A stretch of 50,465 bases of DNA from CAXSEF01 sp964236695 (GTDB taxonomy: Bacteria > Pseudomonadota > Alphaproteobacteria > Acetobacterales > Acetobacteraceae). The notes beneath the pieces were generated by a model. The model saw only the letters and a list, made by a program, of their open reading frames with translations, ran no database searches and was not told where the DNA came from. The stretch is from positions 1-50,465 of the forward strand of contig CAXSFU010000016.1 in assembly GCA_964236695.1 (NCBI GenBank), given 5' to 3'. Of this stretch, positions 39,966 to 47,840 are shown piece after piece (the stretch's first letter is position 1; every line of letters starts with the position of its first letter). Position numbers and translations under genes: made by a program.

Positions 39966-40152
39966 AGGAAGCAAGGTTGAGGCTCTGCCTCAAACTCCGC
40001 CAGGGGCGGAGGTGGCCAAAGGTTCCGACGATCCGCTTGGATCGTTGGAAAGGCCACCGGAGGGAGCGCCCCTGGACCGGCCTCTCTTAAGGGACGGGGG
40101 TCCAGGGACCCCTGGTCCCTGGCGGGTCTGGGCAGAGCCCAGCCTTGCTTCC
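39966..40152. repeat. Palindromic intergenic repeat with an extra nested palindrome
   Basis: Left GTTGAGGCTCTGCCTCAA, then CCAGGGGCG...CGCCCCTGG with a 48-base palindrome (40011-40058, GGTGGCC to GGCCACC, centre GGATCC-like GATCC-GCTT-GGATC) inserted in the loop; middle CTCTTAAGGG; right CCAGGGACCCCTGGTCCCTGG and CTGGGCAGAGCCCAG-CCTTGCTT. On the minus strand its sequence is read as the C-terminus of the NRDE protein. Confidence 0.87.
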
Positions 40153-40830
40153 TTCCCCCAGGAACATCCACCGCCGCCTCCCCGCCGCGTCCACCCCCAG
40201 CAGCGACGAGCACACCGTGCCGAAGCCCTGCGACGCCGGCACGTGGATCTCGCTCCCCGCCGGCCCCGTCGCGTCGAGCAGCAGGTCGCGCCACGCCCCC
40301 CACTCCGGCGGCTCCGGCGGCGGTGCGGCCAGGAAGCGGGGCAGGTGGCGCCGCACCCGCGCGCTGGCTGGATCGTCGGGGTCGAACGCGGTGACCATGT
40401 GCACCCCGGGCGTGAGCGGCACCACGTCCGGCCGGCCCGCGCCGAGGCCGCGCAGCAGAAAGGCGGCGTCGCGGTCGGCGACCATCAGGTTGAACGGGCG
40501 GAAGGCGGCGGCGTCCTCGCGCGACAGGGCCTCGACGGCGGCCTGCGCGGTCGGATGACGCAGGGCGTCGAGCGGCAGCCGGCCGCGGCTGCGCTTGCCC
40601 GGCGCCGGGCCGAGGCTGAGCCTGCGGTTGAGCACGGCGGCGACCAAGCCGCCGCGCGCCGCCATCCAGGTGCCGCCGCCGAGCAGGTCGAGCCCGCCGA
40701 CGACCTCGGGCTGGTCGGGCCAGTGGGCGGCGGGCGGGCGCCAGGGACGGGACAGGCTCTCGTCGCGGTTGGCGGCAACGAGCAGGGGCCAGGCGTGGCC
40801 GGGCCGGCTCAGCAGGACGAGCGTGCACAT
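40087..40830 (-). CDS. NRDE family (TANGO2-like) protein
   Basis: The 247-residue product begins MCTLVLLSRPGHAWPLLVAANRDES: the N-terminal Cys and the NRDE motif (residues 21-24) define the family, whose bacterial role is unclear. Further landmarks are GGGTWMAARGGLVAAVLNRR and TVCSSLLGVDAAGRRRW. The start at 40830 gives the canonical Cys2. The last 20 or so residues (after MFLGEG) and the stop codon come from the palindromic repeat, so the native C-terminus has been replaced or extended. It lies downstream of the His-rich gene on the minus strand. Confidence 0.9.
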   Translation of the reverse strand: MCTLVLLSRPGHAWPLLVAANRDESLSRPWRPPAAHWPDQPEVVGGLDLLGGGTWMAARGGLVAAVLNRRLSLGPAPGKRSRGRLPLDALRHPTAQAAVEALSREDAAAFRPFNLMVADRDAAFLLRGLGAGRPDVVPLTPGVHMVTAFDPDDPASARVRRHLPRFLAAPPPEPPEWGAWRDLLLDATGPAGSEIHVPASQGFGTVCSSLLGVDAAGRRRWMFLGEGSKAGLCPDPPGTRGPWTPVP

Positions 40831-40931
40831 TGCCCAATAAGATGGGACGCCGGCCGCGCCGCGACGAGGGGCCCGGCCGCGACCCGCCGGAGCCGCCCGC
40901 ACGCGACGCGGACGGCCCCGACGCCCGAGGC

Positions 40932-41156
40932 TCAGTAGCCGCGATAGTAGCCGTGGTGAAAGTGGTGCCAGTGGTGCCAGCGATGGAAGCGGTGCCAGTG
41001 GTGCCAGCGACCGGGGCCGCCGTAGTACTGCACCATCTGCACCCGCGCCGGGGCGAAAACCCCGGCCAGCGGCAACGCCGGCGCCGCGTCGGCCGTGGCC
41101 AGGCCGCCGAGCGTCAGCCCGCCGAGGGCGGTGAGGGAAAGCAGAAGCTTGCGCAT
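40932..41156 (-). CDS. Small exported His/Trp-rich protein
   Basis: The 74-residue product has a clear signal peptide (MRKLLLSLTALGGLTLGGLATADA, cut near residue 24) and a short mature part. Its last 25 residues are mostly His, Trp, Phe, Arg and Tyr (RWHHWHRFHRWHHWHHFHH). A perfect AAGGAGGT eight bases before the ATG supports start and translation. Similar short His-rich periplasmic proteins are common in Alphaproteobacteria and may bind metal or membranes; no function is established. The 100 bases between it and the NRDE gene hold nothing I can identify. Confidence 0.85.
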   Translation of the reverse strand: MRKLLLSLTALGGLTLGGLATADAAPALPLAGVFAPARVQMVQYYGGPGRWHHWHRFHRWHHWHHFHHGYYRGY

Positions 41157-41300
41157 GGAATGGGACCTCCTTGTGGCCGTGACGACAGATGACGGGCCGG
41201 CGATGACCCTATCCGGGCAGGATGAAGGCCCCATGAAGGCAGCGCTTCACGAACCCGCGCGCCATCCCCGCCCTCCCTGCGCCGCCCCGTGCGGCCGCGC

Positions 41301-42653
41301 TCACGCCGGCCCCGGCCCCGCCTCCCCGAACACCCGCGCGAAGCTGACGTCGAGCGCGCGCAGGTGGCGCTCCGGCCGCATCGCCTCGTCGAGCACCTCC
41401 GGCGCCACCCGCCCCGCCACCAGCGGGTCCGCGTCGAGGTTCGCGCGGAACCCCCGGCCGTCCGGCTGCCCGAGCCGCGTCCAGGTCGCCATCGCGTTGC
41501 GCTGCACGATCGAATACGCGTCCTCGCGCGAGATCCCGGAGCGCGCCAGCGCCAGCAGCACCTCGCCGCTGTGCACCACGCCGCCCAGGCTTTCCAGGTT
41601 GGCCAGCATCTGCTCGGGATACACCACCAGCGTCTCCACCATCCCCGCAAGCCGGCCGAGGGCGAAGTCCAGCGCCAGCGTGGCGTCCGGCCCGATCACC
41701 CGCTCCACGGAGGAGTGGCTGATGTCGCGCTCGTGCCACAGCGCCACGTTCTCCAGCGCCGGCACGACCGCCGCGCGCACCACCCGCGCCAGCCCGGTGA
41801 GGTTCTCGCTCAGCACCGGGTTGCGCTTGTGCGGCATCGCCGAGGAGCCTTTCTGCCCGGGATGGAAGAACTCCTCCGCCTCGCGCACCTCCGAGCGCTG
41901 CAGGTGGCGCACCTCGGTCGCCAGCCGCTCCACCCCCGACGCCACCACGCCCAGCGTGGCGAAGAACGCCGCGTGCCGGTCGCGCGGGATCACCTGCGTC
42001 GACACCGTCTCCGCGGCCAGCCCCAGGCGCTGCGCCACGAACTCCTCCACCGCCGGATCGACATGGGCGTAGGTGCCCACCGCCCCGCTGATCGCGCACA
42101 CCGCGACCTCCGCGCGCGCGGCGACCAGGCGCTCGCGGTTGCGCGCGAACTCCGCGTGGTGTCCCGCAAGCTTGAGCCCGAAGCTCGTCGGCTCGGCGTG
42201 GATGCCGTGCGACCGCCCGATGGTGAGCGTGTGCTTGTGCTCGAACGCCCGCCGCCTGAGCGCGGCCAGCACCGCGTCCACGTCGGCGATCAGCAGGTCG
42301 CAGGACTGCGTGAGCTGCACGGAGAAGGTGGTGTCGAGCACGTCCGAGCTGGTCAGCCCGAGGTGCACGAAGCGGCTGTCCTCGCCGATCCCCTCCGCGA
42401 GCCAGGTCAGGAACGCGATCACGTCGTGTCGCACCTCGCGCTCGATCGCGTCGATGCGCTCGATGTCGGCCTCCGTCATCGCCGCCATGCGCGCGTCGCC
42501 CCGCGCGCGGATGGTGCGCGCCGCGGCCTCGGGCACCTCGCCGGTGCGCGCCATGGCCTCCGCCGCCAGCGCCTCGATCTCGAACCAGATGCGGTAGCGG
42601 TTGAGCGGCGCCCAGATCGCGGCCATCGCGGGGCGGGTGTAGCGTGGGACCAT
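41301..42653 (-). CDS. purB: Adenylosuccinate lyase
   Basis: PurB acts twice in purine synthesis, on SAICAR and on adenylosuccinate, releasing fumarate. The 450-residue product starts MVPRYTRPAMAAIWAPLNRY, as expected, and shows LTSSDVLDTTFSVQL, TIGRSHGIHAEPTSFG with a catalytic His, and the superfamily signature GSSAMPHKRNP. The start at 42653 is chosen on this N-terminus. It is divergent from the TerC gene, with 74 bases between starts. Confidence 0.97.
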   Translation of the reverse strand: MVPRYTRPAMAAIWAPLNRYRIWFEIEALAAEAMARTGEVPEAAARTIRARGDARMAAMTEADIERIDAIEREVRHDVIAFLTWLAEGIGEDSRFVHLGLTSSDVLDTTFSVQLTQSCDLLIADVDAVLAALRRRAFEHKHTLTIGRSHGIHAEPTSFGLKLAGHHAEFARNRERLVAARAEVAVCAISGAVGTYAHVDPAVEEFVAQRLGLAAETVSTQVIPRDRHAAFFATLGVVASGVERLATEVRHLQRSEVREAEEFFHPGQKGSSAMPHKRNPVLSENLTGLARVVRAAVVPALENVALWHERDISHSSVERVIGPDATLALDFALGRLAGMVETLVVYPEQMLANLESLGGVVHSGEVLLALARSGISREDAYSIVQRNAMATWTRLGQPDGRGFRANLDADPLVAGRVAPEVLDEAMRPERHLRALDVSFARVFGEAGPGPA

Positions 42654-42727
42654 GCGGAAACTCTCCGTGGCGGCGTCCGGAGCGTCGTCCGGGCGTTGCG
42701 TGTGCGGGCGGGTGGCCCGGGGGCAGG

Positions 42728-43333
42728 GTGCTGCACGATCTTCTAGGCCAACTCTCGGCACTCGCGCAGGTGCTGCTGATCGACGTGACGCTGGCCGGCG
42801 ACAACGCCGTGGTGATCGGCCTCGCGGTCAGCCGCCTGCCGCCCGCGCAGCGCACCCGCGCCATGGTGTTCGGCATCGGCGCGGCCACGGTGCTCCGCAT
42901 CGGCCTCGCGCTGGTGACGCTGCAGCTGCTGGCGATCATCGGGCTCACCTTTGCCGGCGGGCTGCTGCTGCTCTGGGTGTGCTGGCGCATGTTCCGCGAG
43001 CTGCGCGGCACGGGACGCGGCGAGGCGGCGGCGCAGGGGCACGGCAGCGCCTGGCGGGCGATCGTGCAGATCGTGGTCGCCGACCTGTCGATGAGCCTGG
43101 ACAACGTGCTCGCCGTGGCCGGCGCCGCCCACAACGTCGCCTGGGTGCTCGTCGTCGGCCTCGCGGTGTCGGTGGCGCTCACCGGGCTGGCGGCCGGGCT
43201 GCTGCTGCGGCTGCTGGACCGGGTGCGCTGGATCGCCTGGGTGGGGCTCGCGATCGTGCTCTACGTCGCGCTGGAGATGATCCGGAACGGGTGGGGGGAG
43301 GTCGGGCACTGGCTGCGGGGGCTGGCGGCGTGA
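42728..43333 (+). CDS. TerC family integral membrane protein
   Basis: The 201-residue product has about six or seven membrane helices and the two TerC motifs with acidic residues, DVTLAGDNAVVIGLA (residues 19-33) and DLSMSLDNVLAVAG. TerC proteins are linked to tellurite resistance and to manganese or calcium export, often at the site of protein secretion; this short YjbE-like type is poorly studied. GTG 42728 (VLHDLLGQLSALAQVLLID) with GGGGGCAGG upstream is preferred to an ATG at 42644, which would run antisense over the purB start. Confidence 0.88.
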   Translation: MLHDLLGQLSALAQVLLIDVTLAGDNAVVIGLAVSRLPPAQRTRAMVFGIGAATVLRIGLALVTLQLLAIIGLTFAGGLLLLWVCWRMFRELRGTGRGEAAAQGHGSAWRAIVQIVVADLSMSLDNVLAVAGAAHNVAWVLVVGLAVSVALTGLAAGLLLRLLDRVRWIAWVGLAIVLYVALEMIRNGWGEVGHWLRGLAA

Positions 43334-43337
43334 AGCA

Positions 43338-43463
43338 AGCAAGGTTGAGGCTCTGCCTCAAGCTCCGCCAGGGGCAGCGCCCCTGGACCCGGCCTTCCTT
43401 GGATCAAGGGATCAAAGGGCCTCACGGCCCTTTGCGGGTCTGGGCAGAGCCCAGCCTTGCCTT
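43338..43463. repeat. Palindromic intergenic repeat, copy downstream of the TerC gene
   Basis: Left GTTGAGGCTCTGCCTCAAG and CCAGGGGCAGCGCCCCTGG, right AAAGGGCCTCACGGCCCTTT and CTGGGCAGAGCCCAG-CCTTGCCTTT. The right half resembles that at 21391-21518, the left half that at 39966-40152. Confidence 0.87.
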
Positions 43464-43556
43464 TCTGGCTGACGAGGTCTCCCGATGGTGATCGAGCTTC
43501 TTGCGCTGCGGACCATGGGCTATAGGTCGTCCAGCCCCTCCAGCGAGGATCGAGGC

Positions 43557-43667
43557 ATGGCCGAACTGCTCTACGGACCCCTGGTCCCCGGCGCCTCGTT
43601 CGCCGTCGTGGTGGCAGCGGGGCTGTACATCGAGAGCCGCCGGATCGGCCTTCCGCATCGCAGATAG
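43557..43667 (+). CDS. Possible 36-residue membrane peptide
   Basis: ATG 43557 has GAGG upstream and opens a frame of 36 residues: a short N-terminus, one hydrophobic segment (VPGASFAVVVAAGLYI) and a basic tail ending HRR, the layout of a one-helix membrane peptide. A possible promoter (TTGCGC near 43503, TATAGG near 43523) lies upstream. The rest of the 390-base gap between the TerC and fae-like genes shows only the repeat. Coding is plausible, not proven. Confidence 0.45.
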   Translation: MAELLYGPLVPGASFAVVVAAGLYIESRRIGLPHRR

Positions 43668-43724
43668 CCGGGCGCCGCCCCAGTCCCGCGTGCGGACCGG
43701 GCCGCCGCCCTGGGAGCACGACGC

Positions 43725-44273
43725 ATGAGCGACCGCATCATCCTGCGCACCGGCGAGGCGCTGTGCGCCGACGGCCCGCCCGGCACCGAGGCCGAGCCCG
43801 AGATCGTCATCGGCGCCCTCGACGGCCCGGTGGGCACCGCCATCGCCACCCTGCTCGGCGACCAGTCCGCCGGCCACTCCAAGGTGTTCGCCATCCTGAA
43901 CTGCGACGTGCAGGTGCGCCCGGTGACGCTGTGCGTGTCCAAGGTCACGGTGAAGAGCTCGCGCTACACCAACATCCTGATGGGCACGGTGCAGGCCGCC
44001 GTCGCCAACGGCGTGCTCGACGCGGTGCGCGCCGGCCACATCCCCAAGGAGCAGGCCAACGAGCTGGGCATCATCTGCTCGATCTGGCTCGACCCCGCGG
44101 TCGCCGAGACCGACACGCTCGACCACAGAGCCCTGTTCGACAGCCACCGCACGGCGACCGCGGCCGCGATCGGCAAGGCGATGCGCCAGGAGCCGTCGAT
44201 CGACTGGCTGCTGGAGAACCAGGACCGCATCGTCCACGAGTTCCACCAGATGGGCCTCGACGGGCAGATCTGA
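43725..44273 (+). CDS. Formaldehyde-activating enzyme (Fae) family protein, catalytic His not conserved
   Basis: Fae condenses formaldehyde with tetrahydromethanopterin. The 182-residue product follows the family throughout: IGALDGPVGTAIATLLGDQSAGHSKVFAIL, KVTVKSSRYTNILMGTVQAAVANGVLDAV (in part), GHIPKEQANELGIICSIWLDP. In true Fae the segment before the first strand motif has the catalytic His (VAHIDLIIG in the methylotroph enzyme); here it reads EAEPEIVIG, with Glu at that place. It is therefore a Fae-like paralogue, and either a different activity or formaldehyde/pterin sensing is possible. No other methanopterin-pathway gene is in the window. GGGAG precedes the ATG. Confidence 0.88.
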   Translation: MSDRIILRTGEALCADGPPGTEAEPEIVIGALDGPVGTAIATLLGDQSAGHSKVFAILNCDVQVRPVTLCVSKVTVKSSRYTNILMGTVQAAVANGVLDAVRAGHIPKEQANELGIICSIWLDPAVAETDTLDHRALFDSHRTATAAAIGKAMRQEPSIDWLLENQDRIVHEFHQMGLDGQI

Positions 44274-44408
44274 CCACCCCCGGGCGGCTCGGACATGCGC
44301 GACGCCGTGTCGGCCCGCTGCGGCGCTCCGCCGCGGCGCTAGCTCGGTTGACCGCGGCATGGCACGCGGCGCACGGTTGCGGAAACAAAACGGAACGGGG
44401 ACGCCAGG

Positions 44409-46759
44409 ATGCCGACCAGCTTCACCGTAGCCTCGGAAGCCGATCTGAACGCGGCGCTTGCGCAGATCGACCGTACCGGCGGCTCATCGGCCACGTCCAC
44501 CGCCTACATCATCACCCTGAGCAGCAGCATCACGCTGGCGACAGACCTGTACGCGATCAACCTCGCCCAGGGCGACGCGCTGTCGATCAACGGCGCGGGG
44601 CACACTCTGGACGGGAGCGGCGTGCACCGCGGGCTGTTTGCCTATGCGGGCAGCGTTGCGGTCAGCGATCTTGCCATCGACAACGCGAGGGCCGTGGGCG
44701 GTAGCGGGTATGGCGGCGGCGGCTCGGGCGCGGGGCTGGGCGGCGGGCTGTTCGTCGCGTCCGGCGCGCAAGTGTCGCTCGACGGCGTCACCTTCCAGGG
44801 CGACAGCGCAGTGGGAGGAGTGGTCGGCAACGGCGTGCCCTACGAGGGGGGCGGCGGCGGGCTGGGCGGCGCGGCCGGTCCGAAGGGCGGCGGCGGCATC
44901 GGCCTGCTGGCCACGGGCGACTCCGGCGGGCCCGGCATCGTGCTGGGCGCGGCTCCGGGCGGCGCCGACTCGAATGGCGACCTCGGCGGTTCGGACGGCG
45001 GCGGCGGGGCTGGCGGCTATCTCGGCAATTTCTACCTCGGCGGCGGTGGCGGCGTGGGCGGCAGCAGCAGCAGCGCCGACCCTGCGGATCCCGGTGCAAT
45101 CGGCGGCAATGGCGGCTTCGGCGGCGGCGGCGCGCAGAACGGCAACGGCGGCTTCGGCGGCGGCGGCGGCCTGAAGATCGGTGTCGCTGCCGGCAGCAAC
45201 GTCGGCAACGGCGGCTTCGGCGGCGGCGCCGGCTACGGCGGCTCGCCCGGCTTCGGCGCCGCCGCGGCCTACTACAGCGGCCGGACCGGCTTCGACCAGG
45301 GCNNNNNNNNNNNNNNNNNNNNNNNNNNNNNNNNNNNNNNNNNNNNNNNNNNNNNNNNNNNNNNNNNNNNNNNNNNNNNNNNNNNNNNNNNNNNNNNNNN
45401 NNCGGCTTCGGCGCCGCCGCGGCCTACTACAGCGGCCGGACCGGCTTCGACCAGGGCGGCGCCGGGCTGGGCGCGGGCGGCGCGATCTTCGTCCAGCAGG
45501 GCGGCAGCCTGAGCCTCGCCTCCGGCACGATCGGCGGCGGCGCGGCGCTGGGCGGCAACGGCGGGTCCTTCGGGTCCGGGATGGGGTTCGGCGCCGGACT
45601 CTTCCTGCAGGGTAACCAGCAGATCGTCCTCTCTCCCGCGGCCGGCCAGACGCTCGCGATCGGCGACGCGATCGCGGACCAGACCGGCAGCACGGGCCAG
45701 ACCGGCCTGTCCGCCGCCGGCGACCCGCTGGCCGGCTCGGGCAGCCTGCGGATCGACGGTCCTGGCCGGGTGGTGCTGTCCGCGGCCTCGTCCTCCAACA
45801 ACCTGGTCCTGGGCGAAACCTACTCCGGCGGCACCACGCTGACCGGCGGCACCCTGGAGCTCACGCTGGCCGGGCCGCTCTGCCACGGCGGCGACGTCGT
45901 CTTCGACGGCCCCGCGACCCTGGTGCTCGACAAGGGCCCTGGCTACGGACCGGGCGCGTTCAGCACGATCGACGGCTTCGCCCCGGGCGACGTCCTGAAC
46001 CTGCGCAGCCTCTTCTTCGACGAGAACGTCGAGCTCGAGCAGGACCCTTCCAAGCCGCAGGACGTGTTCGTCTCCGCTGCGGGCGGCGGCATCGACCAGC
46101 TCGACATCACCGGCGCGCACGACTTGAGGCTGGGTGCCGCTGCGGACGGAAGCACGATCCTGTTCGAGGCTCCCTGCTTCGCACGCGGCACGCGGGTCGA
46201 CACGCCCGGGGGCACGCTCGCCGTCGAGGACCTCGCGCCCGGCGACCGGGTGAGCTTGGCCAAAGGCGGCAGCGCGCCGGTGCGCTGGGTCGGCCACCGA
46301 CGCGTCGACCTGCGCCGCCACCCCAGGCCGGAGGCCGTGCGCCCGGTGCGGGTGCGCGCGCATGCCTTCGGCCCCGGCCTGCCGCGCCGCGACCTGCGGC
46401 TCAGCCCGGAGCACGCGCTGCTGCTCGGCGGCGCCCTGGTCCCGGTGCACGTGCTCGTCGACGGCGAGGTCGTGGCGCAGGAGTCGCCGGACCGTGTCAC
46501 GTACTTCCACGTGGAGCTCGACCGCCACGACGTGATCCTGGCCGAGGGCCTGCCGGCGGAAAGCTACCTCGACACAGGCAACCGCGCCGGCTTCGCCAAC
46601 GGGGCCGTGACAATCCTGCACTCCGACTTTGCCCCCGGCCCGGACGCTGCCGAGCCCAGCGCGCCGCTGGTGCTGGCCGGGCCGCAGGTCGAGGCCGCAC
46701 GGGCCACGCTGCGCCAGACGGCAGGCCCGCTGGAAGAAAGCAAGCGCGTTCTTTCTTGA
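44409..46759 (+). CDS. Gly-rich beta-helix protein with C-terminal Hint_2 domain (interrupted by an assembly gap)
   Basis: The N-terminal 100 residues look like a parallel beta-helix passenger (SINGAGHTLDGSGVHRGLFAY), followed by about 200 residues of Gly-rich repeats (GGNGGFGGGG units), a second beta-helix part (GETYSGGTTLTGGTLEL) and a Hint_2 domain starting at Cys538 (CFARGTRVDTPGG, VEDLAPGDRV, DLRLSPEHALLL, YFHVELDRHDVILAEGLPAESYLDTGNR). Hint domains can self-process at the N-terminal Cys; Hint_2 proteins are frequent in Acetobacteraceae and presumed extracellular. There is no signal peptide. The frame changes across the 100-N gap, but the 55 bases on either side are identical; joining them at the overlap removes 155 bases and restores one frame of 731 residues. 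The last residues and stop come from an inverted-repeat element. Confidence 0.88.
45303..45402. other. Assembly gap (100 N) with identical 55-base flanks
   Basis: Bases 45248-45302 and 45403-45457 are identical. The N run therefore marks two contigs that overlap and were not merged, not missing sequence. Confidence 0.93.
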
Positions 46760-46875
46760 AAGAAAGAACCAAAGAACTTCTGCCCAGGGAGTCCCCTGCC
46801 GCACGTCGGGCAATGGATCAACGGAGAAAATCTTTTTGCTTCTTCTTCAGAAAAAGAAGACGCTTGCTTCCTTGC
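46735..46875. repeat. AT-rich inverted-repeat element between convergent genes
   Basis: The two ends are inverted copies of about 45 bases: the left begins GAAAGCAAGCGCGTTCTTTC, the reverse complement of the right begins GAAGCAAGCGTCTTCTTTTT, and both continue AAGAA-rich. Each end also folds on itself (GTTCTTTCTT-GA-AAGAAAGAAC at 46748-46769; TCTTCTT/AAGAAGA at 46841-46860). It is unrelated to the GC-rich palindromic family. It lies exactly between the Hint gene and map and can serve as a two-way terminator. Confidence 0.8.
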
Positions 46876-47676
46876 CTACTCGAAGCTCGGCTGATGCAGC
46901 CCCGCCGGCGAGAAGGTGAACACCTCGCACCCGTCTTCGGTGACGCCGACCATGTGCTCGAACTGCGCCGACAGCGAGCGGTCGCGCGTCACCGCGGTCC
47001 AGCCGTCGTCGAGCACCTTCACCTCCGGCCGCCCGGCGTTGACCATCGGCTCTATGGTAAAGAACATCCCCAGCTGCAGCGCGGGCCCTTCCCCGGCGCG
47101 GCCGAAGTGCAGGATGTTCGGCGCCTCGTGGAAGCGCTGGCCGATGCCGTGGCCGCAGAAGTCGCGCACCACGCTGAACCGGTTGGCCTCCACGTAGCCC
47201 TGGATGGCGTGGCCGATGTCGCCCAGCGTGGCGCCGGGACGCACCGCGCGCACGCCGCGCATCATCGCCTCGTGGGTCACGTCGATCAGATTGCGCGCCC
47301 GGGTCGACGGACGCCCCGCCACGTACATGCGGCTGGTGTCGCCGTGCCAGCCGTCGAGGATGCAGGTGACGTCGATGTTGAGCACGTCGCCGTCCACGAG
47401 CCGCCGGTCGCCGGGAATGCCGTGGCAGACCACGTGGTTGAGCGAGATGCACGACGACTTCGGGTAGCCGCGATAGTTCAGCGTTGCGGGGATCGCGTCA
47501 TGCGCCAGGGTGAAGTCGTGGATCAGCGCGTCGAGCTCGCCGGTGCTGATCCCCGGCCGGACGTGCGGGCCGATCATGTCCAGGGTCTCTGCCGCGAGCC
47601 GGCCGGCCGCGCGCATGCCCGCGAAATCCCCGGGCGGATGCAGTGTGATGCGCCTCGAGTCGGCCCCGCCGTCCAT
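46876..47676 (-). CDS. map: Methionine aminopeptidase, type I
   Basis: MAP removes the initiator Met from nascent proteins. The 266-residue product has the five metal-ligand segments: LNIDVTCILDGWHGDTSRMY (two Asp), CGHGIGQRFHEAP (His), FTIEPMV (Glu) and QFEHMVGVTEDG (Glu), plus SLNHVVCHGIP with the substrate-site His. The start at 47676 (MDGGADSRRITLHPPGDFAGM) is plausible, with some doubt over the first ten residues. A TCCGTGT/ACACGGA inverted repeat (47683-47706) lies just upstream of the start. Its stop abuts the AT-rich inverted-repeat element. Confidence 0.96.
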   Translation of the reverse strand: MDGGADSRRITLHPPGDFAGMRAAGRLAAETLDMIGPHVRPGISTGELDALIHDFTLAHDAIPATLNYRGYPKSSCISLNHVVCHGIPGDRRLVDGDVLNIDVTCILDGWHGDTSRMYVAGRPSTRARNLIDVTHEAMMRGVRAVRPGATLGDIGHAIQGYVEANRFSVVRDFCGHGIGQRFHEAPNILHFGRAGEGPALQLGMFFTIEPMVNAGRPEVKVLDDGWTAVTRDRSLSAQFEHMVGVTEDGCEVFTFSPAGLHQPSFE

Positions 47677-47840
47677 GTTCGCTCCGTGTCATCGCCCCGA
47701 CACGGAATGGACGCGCCGGCTGCCAGCGAAAATGCGTACCCGCGCCGCCCGGCGCAAGGGGCGGGTCGCGGTCGGCGCGGACATCGGCACGGGCGGCGCG
47801 GCGCCGGCGACGGTTCCTGCGTCGCCGCACGGCCGGAACG

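Noticed and set aside
44900..45300. CRISPR or tandem DNA repeat
   Set aside because: The periodic GGCGGC sequence is the coding of Gly-rich protein repeats; units are short, irregular and without spacers.
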